Shown piece after piece: positions 1 through 7,000 of a DNA stretch of 24,610 nt. Position 1 is the first letter of the stretch, and each line of letters begins with the position of its first letter. Made by a program: the position numbers and the translations under genes. The stretch spans positions 5,959,934 to 5,984,543 of the forward strand of contig CM030938.1 of the NCBI GenBank assembly GCA_018136815.1, given 5' to 3'. The notes beneath the pieces were generated by a model. The model saw nothing but the letters and a program-made list of their open reading frames with translations. It was not told where the DNA came from and did no database searches. The stretch comes from Isochrysis galbana (Eukaryota; Haptophyta; Isochrysidales; Isochrysidaceae).

Positions 1-619
1 CGCGCCGGCAGCTAGCGCGGAATGCGGTTTCTTGCGGGGAGCTCATGGAGCTTTCTCGGGGGTGACTACGGGCATGGTGATCGACGCACGACGCACGACG
101 CACGGAGGGCGTGGAAGTGTGGAGGAGGCTTGTGGGAGGTGGTGGCAGGCGACTGGGGGTGGCTCAGGCGCGTGCTTGGCTTGTATTGACTCGTTGACTC
201 GGGTATAGACTCGGAACTCGGGGGGACTCGCTTGGGAACACGGTGGGGACTCGACGAAGTTCCTACAAAACCACTCACAAGAACCAAACCCCAACGACCT
301 TGGGCTCAGAAAACTAACGTAAACACTCCGGAATCATACGATAAACAAACCCTCCCGCGCGGCGAAGGCTGAGGTCGCGATCGCTCGTCATGCGCGAAGA
401 AATACGGAAAGAGAGCGCAAAACTACGCAAACGAAGGGTTCGAACTATCGTTAAAGTGAAAACTCGTCCGCTGAAGCCAACGCGGAGGGTCGAGGAGAGT
501 CCAAATCGCGCGGGGGAAGAAGGCGATGTGCAGAGAGACTTCTAGACAAGCGACGAGCAAGGGGCGACGAAACGAGACGGAGACGCGGGCGCGTGCCATT
601 TCGTTCTTCCTTTCTTTCA
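1..619 (-). repeat. Left terminal direct repeat (3' LTR or 5' end of a second copy)
   Basis: It aligns end to end with 12471-13098. By eye the copies differ at about seven substitutions and roughly 15-20 mostly one-base indels, many in homopolymers. In element orientation the shared segment begins TGAAAGAAAGGAAG here (CGAAAG in the right copy), compatible with a TG-starting LTR. The repeat still matches at base 1, where it includes the first ~30 codons of Gag. Either the LTR itself contains the Gag start, or this is the 5' end of another element in tandem. A missing C near position 55 shifts the Gag frame in this copy. Confidence 0.85.
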
Positions 620-1889
620 CCGAAAACGCGGCGAAACTAACGTTAAACATCGGTGCCCCTCCGCGAGAATCGCGAAGAAGAACGGACGAGATGGAGGCAA
701 TCATCGAAGGAATCGGAGAGGAATCGAAGCGAGGGGGGGGAACAGCGCGCGGGGGGGGGGGGAACGAACGACGGCCGGAGGAAACGAACCGCGCGCGGAG
801 GAGAAGAACCTCGCGCTGGGGGGGAATATATAAACGGCCGAAGGCGACGGATGGCACGCCGAGGGAAGAACCTGCGCGGGGGGGCGAGGGACGAGGGCAC
901 GGCGGGGCAGCGTGGGAGGGCGCGAGGTGATCTCGGAGCGAGATCGCGTCCTTTCCCTCGCGGAGCGCGAGAGACCCCCACGAACTATCTGGGACCGGGA
1001 GAATGTTTTGGACGAAACTTCCTCCGTCGGCCGAGGAGAGGGACGGAGAGAGAGAGAGAGAGAGTCTCGCAGAGCAACCGCGGAACGAGAAGTCGAGTCA
1101 TGCCGGTTTATTACCTTAAACGAGCAACAATTATAGTAACAGCAAAACAAAATTCGAATCGCAAATTTCGAGACCAAAATCTGCAAACCTGGACTTGAGA
1201 CCATGGGGAATCCGAATCTGTGTGTCTTGTGCGTCAGTGGCAACACGGGGAACTGTTCAATTGTAATTGTGAGCGCGTACCTTACACGAATATTCATGCC
1301 TACACCTTCAGATGGGCAGGAATACAACACCCCCCGACTTAAATCGAGACGTCTCCCGATGTCGAGCCAAGAGAGTTCATTTAACCATACGAGACGAGAG
1401 ACTAGAGAGGAGGATTAACCCATGGATCCAAAGCGAGCACAAAATCGGCAGCTTAGCGCGGCGGCCCCCGATTTCGTACGCACGTCCTACCACGTTCTCC
1501 CTTTTACAGGAGTTTTGCTCGGGCAGTTGCGCTGGGTCAGGCGCTGACGCGACGCTAATCATCCACTTCCGGTCGACTTAGCGCTACGATGTGAACGAGA
1601 ACGGTACGACTTGAAGGCAGATCAGGAGGATACGATTGACTCTTGAATCGACGTGGAACTTGATTAGACTGGGACTTGAACTTGGGCTTGAGAGGAGAGG
1701 AGTCTAATTGGAGTGAGCTGGGGTTGAACCGGACGGCGTCGAAATGGTGTCGTACGACTCAACTAGATCAGCACAACGCCGAAGCAACTCAATTCGAGAC
1801 TCCCAAGTAGCTTCAGAACGAGGATAGCCGCGCCATTGACGAGATACTTGAATGAAACCCCATCGCCTTTGCGATCGAGTAACTCTTCA
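620..1889 (-). other. Retroelement 3' non-coding region
   Basis: This lies between the end of integrase and the left terminal repeat. Positions 640-1075 are purine- and G-run-rich on the plus strand, with a GA dinucleotide run near 1050-1064. The long open frames over this stretch are low-complexity Arg/Glu/Gly strings on one strand and Ser/Pro/Arg on the other, as expected of biased composition rather than genes. Positions 1100-1889 are ordinary in composition and show no recognisable domain. A TATATAAA at 827-834 on the plus strand has no gene behind it. Confidence 0.5.
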
Positions 1890-3091
1890 ACCAAATACTC
1901 ATCTCAGCGAGCGGAGACGAATCGGTGACGGTGAAGTACGGACGGAGATTGGAAATGTGAACTTCATCCTTGACTTGACGATTTTCGAGTCGCGTAGACG
2001 GTACGAGTGGCCGAGATTGCTTCTTCTACTCGGTAGGGACCGGAGTAGAGATACTGAAGTTTGTTGGCGTGGCCAGGGATTCGACGACAAACTCTGTCTC
2101 CCGGTTTGAAGGTGACACCGAGTTTAGACTTTTGAGAGGCGGAAGCGCATGATTCGCGTTGAGCTTCTTGAGTACTTTCGAGGGCGGAACGCCACGACTC
2201 GAGAAGCTTCTTATTGAGCTCGGTGCGTAAGTGACGGCATCGGACGGAGGCCTAGTGGAAGCAACTCCAGGACAGGAGCAGGGTCAGCAAGTTGAGCAGG
2301 GAGACGAAGCTCCGACCAAACAAGATAGCCGCGGGTGACTTGGGTACCACGCGACCGGCGGTCGCTCGCATAGACATGAGAAGAAACGGAAGGTGTCGAC
2401 CCAATGGGCGCCGCCTTCATTGGAGACTCGAGTCATCGTGAGGAGAGTTTGTTGAGCTTTTTCCACTAGCCCTACGCCTTCGTGGCGATAAGCTTCAGTA
2501 GTGCTCAAGTCCGTTCCGGTCGCTTTGAGAATTAGGTCAACTAATCGAGAGCAAAGATTCGAGCCGGCGTCGGTTCGAAGTTGGCGAGGGACTCCATAAC
2601 GAGAGACAATGAGACGCATGAAGACGTCTAGACATTTCGCGGAGAGGGGTTACCGTTGCAAGGCTCAGCTTCAATCCAACGAGAGAGAGAATCGACGAAA
2701 ACAATTAGCTTATCAAAACCGGAGCGGCCGGCTACGAAATCGTGAGTGGGAGCCATCGAAAGAATATCGCAATAGACGACGTCGAAAGGATAGATCCGAT
2801 AGAAAGACCGGATGGATGGGCGAGCGGTCGCGGTAACGGTTTGCCAAGAGTGCATTCATGGCACTCTCGAACGTATTCCGATACAGAGGCGGACAAGCCA
2901 GGCCAGTACACTCGAGTACGAAGTAGGGTAGACATCCGTGTCGCACCGGGTGACCAAGTGGTCATGGTAGGCGCGGAGGTAGTGTCACGAAGGGACTCCG
3001 GAATGTATAAACGAAGAGGAGCCTCTTCCGCCTCTGACGAACGGTAGTAGAGTAGGCCATCACGAAGGAGGAATCGGGATCTTTCTTCGAC
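1890..3091 (-). pseudogene. Frameshifted retroelement integrase (HHCC, DD35E core, C-terminal domain)
   Basis: Three successive integrase parts are visible in different frames. The N-terminal zinc-binding part lies at about 2866-3091, with a YWPGL motif and a CHEC pair near 2882-2893. The catalytic core has its first Asp near 2768 (context VVYCD), its second near 2571 (RTDAGSN) and its Glu near 2463 (GLVEKAQQTL). The last two are in one frame and separated by exactly 35 residues, the DD35E spacing of retroviral and gypsy integrases. Positions 1926-1974 encode VHISNLRPYF, the signature closing the SH3-like C-terminal domain of gypsy integrases. No chromodomain was recognised after it. At least two frame changes are needed to read through, so the protein is not made as written. 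The changes may be real decay or sequence error. Confidence 0.85.
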
Positions 3092-4040
3092 GACGAGCAA
3101 GGTCAGAGACCAGATAGGCGGTGATCGAAGTGAGCTTTCGGAAGGGTCGACGCGATTCAGAAAGGATCGAGCTAGCGAACTCGTCGGTAGAGAGCGCTTG
3201 ACGCAATTCGTCGGCATGAGGCACGCCCACATCGAGATACGAGGAGGTAATCGACTCCGAAGATTCCGATGCTTGACGAGCGAGCCTATCGTTTGCTTGT
3301 TGGCGGCGAGCGGTGAGGGTGGATGAAGTGACCGCGGCGGCAACTATGTCGTGAATCTCAGAAGAATCGAAAGAATGGGCATCACTCTCCTCGACATGGA
3401 GAGGATCGTGATCGGGCTCGAGAGCAACTAAGCGGGATAAGCCGTCGGCGTCCCAGTGATGACTCCAGGTTTGTGCACGACGTCGAATCGATATTCGGCT
3501 AGCTTTAGGACCCATCGCATGAGGCGCGAGGCTGGACCACCGGTGACTTGATCTTTCATCGTGTGAAGCCAGCGCAAAGCTGAATGGTCTACGACGAGGG
3601 TGAAGTGGCGACCCCAGAGATAAGGCCTCCAATTTCGGATCGATTCTAGCGCTGCTAGAAGTTCGATTTCAGTGACTGTCCAATGGCGCTCGCCGGACTC
3701 AAACTACGACCGTAGTATGCAACGACGCGCTCTCTCCCTTCGTCGTCCTTCTGTGCGAGGACGCCGGCGATGCCGAGCTTGCTAGCCCCGTCGGTCTTAA
3801 CGAGGAAAGGACGGTCGTCTCGAGGAGGTGCGAGTACGGGTTCTTCACAGATAGCTTGCTTGAGATCTTCGATAGCCTGGCGACAGGCTTCTGTTTGCGA
3901 CTCGACCGGGACATCGCACCCTTTCCGCGTGAGAGCGGTTAAAGGCGCTGCACGGATCGCAAAACGACGTATAAATCGGCGGTAGTACGAGCATAGTCCA
4001 AGGAAAGAACGGACGGCTTCGATAGAGTTGATTGGGTAGG
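3092..4040 (-). pseudogene. Frameshifted RNase H and spacer of gypsy Pol
   Basis: The Pol frame loses homology at about 4040, and RNase H continues one frame over to a stop at 3655-3657. That second frame carries SFLGLCSYYRRFI (the RT-RNase H connection) and KTDGASKLGIAGVLAQ, with the first catalytic Asp. A third frame from about 3690 carries TEIELLAALE (catalytic Glu) and VVDHSALRWL (third catalytic Asp). The closing DADGLSRLV motif, related to the ADALSR at the end of gypsy RNase H, lies in a further frame (open 3060-3632). All expected catalytic residues are therefore present but spread over three frames. A Ser/Glu-rich spacer leads toward integrase. Confidence 0.85.
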
Positions 4041-7000
4041 GTCGATTTTCGAGACGGCTTCCACTTTCTTGGGATCCATCCGAAGACCTTCACGCGAAAC
4101 AACGTGGCCGAGATATTCAGCCGAGGTGGCAAAGAAAACGCATTTCGACATCTTGCAGGTGAGGCCCGCCCAGATGAGACGTTCCAAGACAAGATCAAGA
4201 CGGTGTAACATTTGTTGGAATGACGACTCTTCCCTGGCCTGCAGCGAGTCACCTACGCCTGTCGACCAGGCGCCGACATCATCCAAGTATGGCATACAAA
4301 TCTCCCATGCCAGCCCACCGAGAACGGCGTCCATGAGGCGGCACATATACGAGGGACCGGATTGAACACCAAAAGGCAAGTAATTGAACTCGTACTTGCC
4401 GCGATGAGTAGTGAACGCGGTGATATGTTTATCGGACTCTTTGATCGGTATACCCCAGAAACCAGATGCCAGGTCCAGGGTGCAAAGGAATAGAGAATCA
4501 AGGTTGCCTTGGCCGGACGACAATCGGTCGATGGCTTCTACCGTGAGGGGAAGAGGGCTGTCCTCTAGACGAAGCTTGGAGTTGACGTCGCGATAATCTA
4601 CGCAGAAACGTACGGAGCCATCCTTCTTAGTGACTAACACGACTCGAGAGGCCCACGACGAATTTGATTTCCTAATGATGCCCGCGGACTCCATCTTGCA
4701 AACTTCGTCCTCTATGACCTTCTCACCCTCTCGTCCAACTCTAGACGGTGCGTGACGGTGAGCTTCGGCTCCGGGGTTGAGCGGTAGCTCTACCTCCATC
4801 ACGTGAGTGTGATTCGGGTTGGTCGGGTCAATTGCGAAAGCAGCGATACGTCGGGCTAGTAGACGACGAACTTCTTCACGTTGGGGCATCGAGAGACGGC
4901 CCTCGGGGTCGATCTTGGCTGCCTCAAGGAGCTTACGTTGGTCCTCGTTGAGCGACTCAATCACATCCGGCGAGTTAACGTCACCGACGCGGTGATAAGT
5001 TCCGGCGTGAATCTTGAATCGAACCTGTAGCGAAGCTACAGGGTGGAACGACGGAAGGTGTAGTGGTTTGGCGTCAGTGTTGACCACCGTGATCGCGATG
5101 GTGTGGTCGGAGTTCGGCCTCTCTACTTGAGGGATGACGAGAGGAGAGCTGTCAATAGTCTCGCGTGTAGGGAGTCGGTCCACGAGCATGGCGCAGTCTT
5201 CGTGTTCTCGAAGAGCTAGCGGAATTCGGACGTGAAACGTCGCCCGATGATAGGCCGGGATCGTGATAGGTTCGTGGGTGTATAGGAGGTACTCGGAGCC
5301 ACAAGACGCCGGCGCTTTGGCGGCAAACTCATCGGCCGTGTTGAAGAGAGGCTCGGAGACTAGCTGGTTGTCGTTTTTGGTGGCCTGCGGCCCTCGGAAG
5401 AAGTCCGTCGTGATTGGGTTCGCGGAGGTCGGACAGACCTGTGCACAAGTCATGCTGACAGGGACCACCGCTATCGGTGACGTCGAGACGCGAAAGATCG
5501 GCGGAGCGTCGGGGCTTGGACTGCCATTAACCTCAAGAGGAGCCACCGTGGATGGGGCACCGAGGGTGATAGAGCCGTCCGCGCTGTCGGAGGCGAGCTG
5601 AATCGAAGCGGCGTGCGTAGCTAAGAAGTCGTTCCCGAGCAGCAGCATCGGGTTGCCTTCAATCACCATGAACGTATGACGAAAGAGAAATCCACCGACG
5701 GAGAAAACGATTCGAGCCTTGCCTCGCGTGATAAGAGGTAGGCCGTCCGGACCGTGAAGCGGTGTCACTACGGCTTGCGGCAGCCGCTCGACGCATGCGT
5801 CGTTGGGTAGGCTGGACAAGAGGGAAGTGGTCACGACCGACGGGCCAGCTCCGGTGTCAGCGAGTGTGCTGTTGACCGTGAGGGCGGAGTCGGCTAAGAT
5901 TACTCCTTCTTTGCCGGCAGCCTCGCCGGAGCGGCAGACCATTAGATCTCGAACATATAGACAATGCCTTGGGTAGGCAGATGGTAGGGTATCCACGACG
6001 CTCTCCGGCCGGTGCGCGGTCACGTGTGCAATGGTGTCGGACAGGGACGGGGTTGGTCGCCAGCGTCGTTGCTCGGGTGAATTCGTCGTCAAACTGGTCG
6101 TCGTCTCTTCGGGTATTCCGACTGCCGCTATCGTGGCAGAGGGCCTAGAGGGGTCGTCCTCGTTGGTAGCGGTACAGGGTGATAGCTTGGGACTAGTGTA
6201 GCCCAGGCCTCTCTTGTCGGTGGGGTGCCTCGGGTGGTCGGACATCTTTTCCCAATCTTTCTCGAGACGGGCTTGGGCTTCTGTCTTGGGTCTTCGAACT
6301 AATGAGGCTAGCTCTTCGGCGCGGATGCCTTTGGCTTCCACAAACTCGATTGGCGCTCGGACGGCAGCGGTAAGGTCGGATTCCTCGTCGGCGCCTCGTC
6401 CGGCTAGAGCTTGCGCTCTTATTTCGTCAGCGGTTTCGAGCGTGACGTTGGACCATTTCTGGTCCCCGTTCACTCCGAATGATTGCCATTGTTGGCGCCG
6501 CTTCCGGAGAGTCGTCGGCGTCGTCGGACGCGGCGAGCTCGCGCGTGCCGGAGGCGGGGCGGTCCATGGAGAGAATGGGTCGTGGAGAGTAGACTCGGAG
6601 GCGTAGAATGGCGTGTCGTTGTCATGGTTATCGTGGGTTTCTTTTTGGTCTTCGTGATCGTCTGACTCGGGAGTAGCTGGACGGGAAACAACGGGGTCGG
6701 AAGAAACTTCACTAGATTCCCTCCCCCTCTCATAACGATGAAGAGCCGACCACGGCTCGTAAGCGGTAGCCTCAGTCGAGCTAAGGGAAGGCTGGTCCGA
6801 TAGGCTGCGCCGCGCGCAAGCGAGTAGCTCCAACGCGGACAGTTTATTCGTCGATGGCTGGTCTCCCTGTTGGCTCAAATGTCGAAGAAGAACAGGCATC
6901 CAATGGGTCGCCATCGCTCCAGCTACACCGACGTAGGTGCGGCTGCGAAGAGCGCCACGAGGCGGTGAAGGCGAGAGATTAGCCATGGCTGACTCACGAC

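Noticed and set aside
87..108. Three GACGCAC heptamers as a telomere-like or iteron array
   Set aside because: Only three copies, present in both terminal repeats and lying beside the Gag start; too few for such a role.
436..450. GGGTTCGAAC resembling a tRNA B box / T-arm
   Set aside because: No matching A box, acceptor stem or cloverleaf around it, in either terminal-repeat copy.
824..836. TATATAAA as a promoter on the plus strand
   Set aside because: No gene follows on that strand and the retroelement is transcribed the other way.
423..1330. Several overlapping open frames of 110-210 codons on both strands
   Set aside because: They are Arg/Glu/Gly or Ser/Pro/Arg strings from G-run and GA-repeat DNA in the retroelement tail, with no domain.
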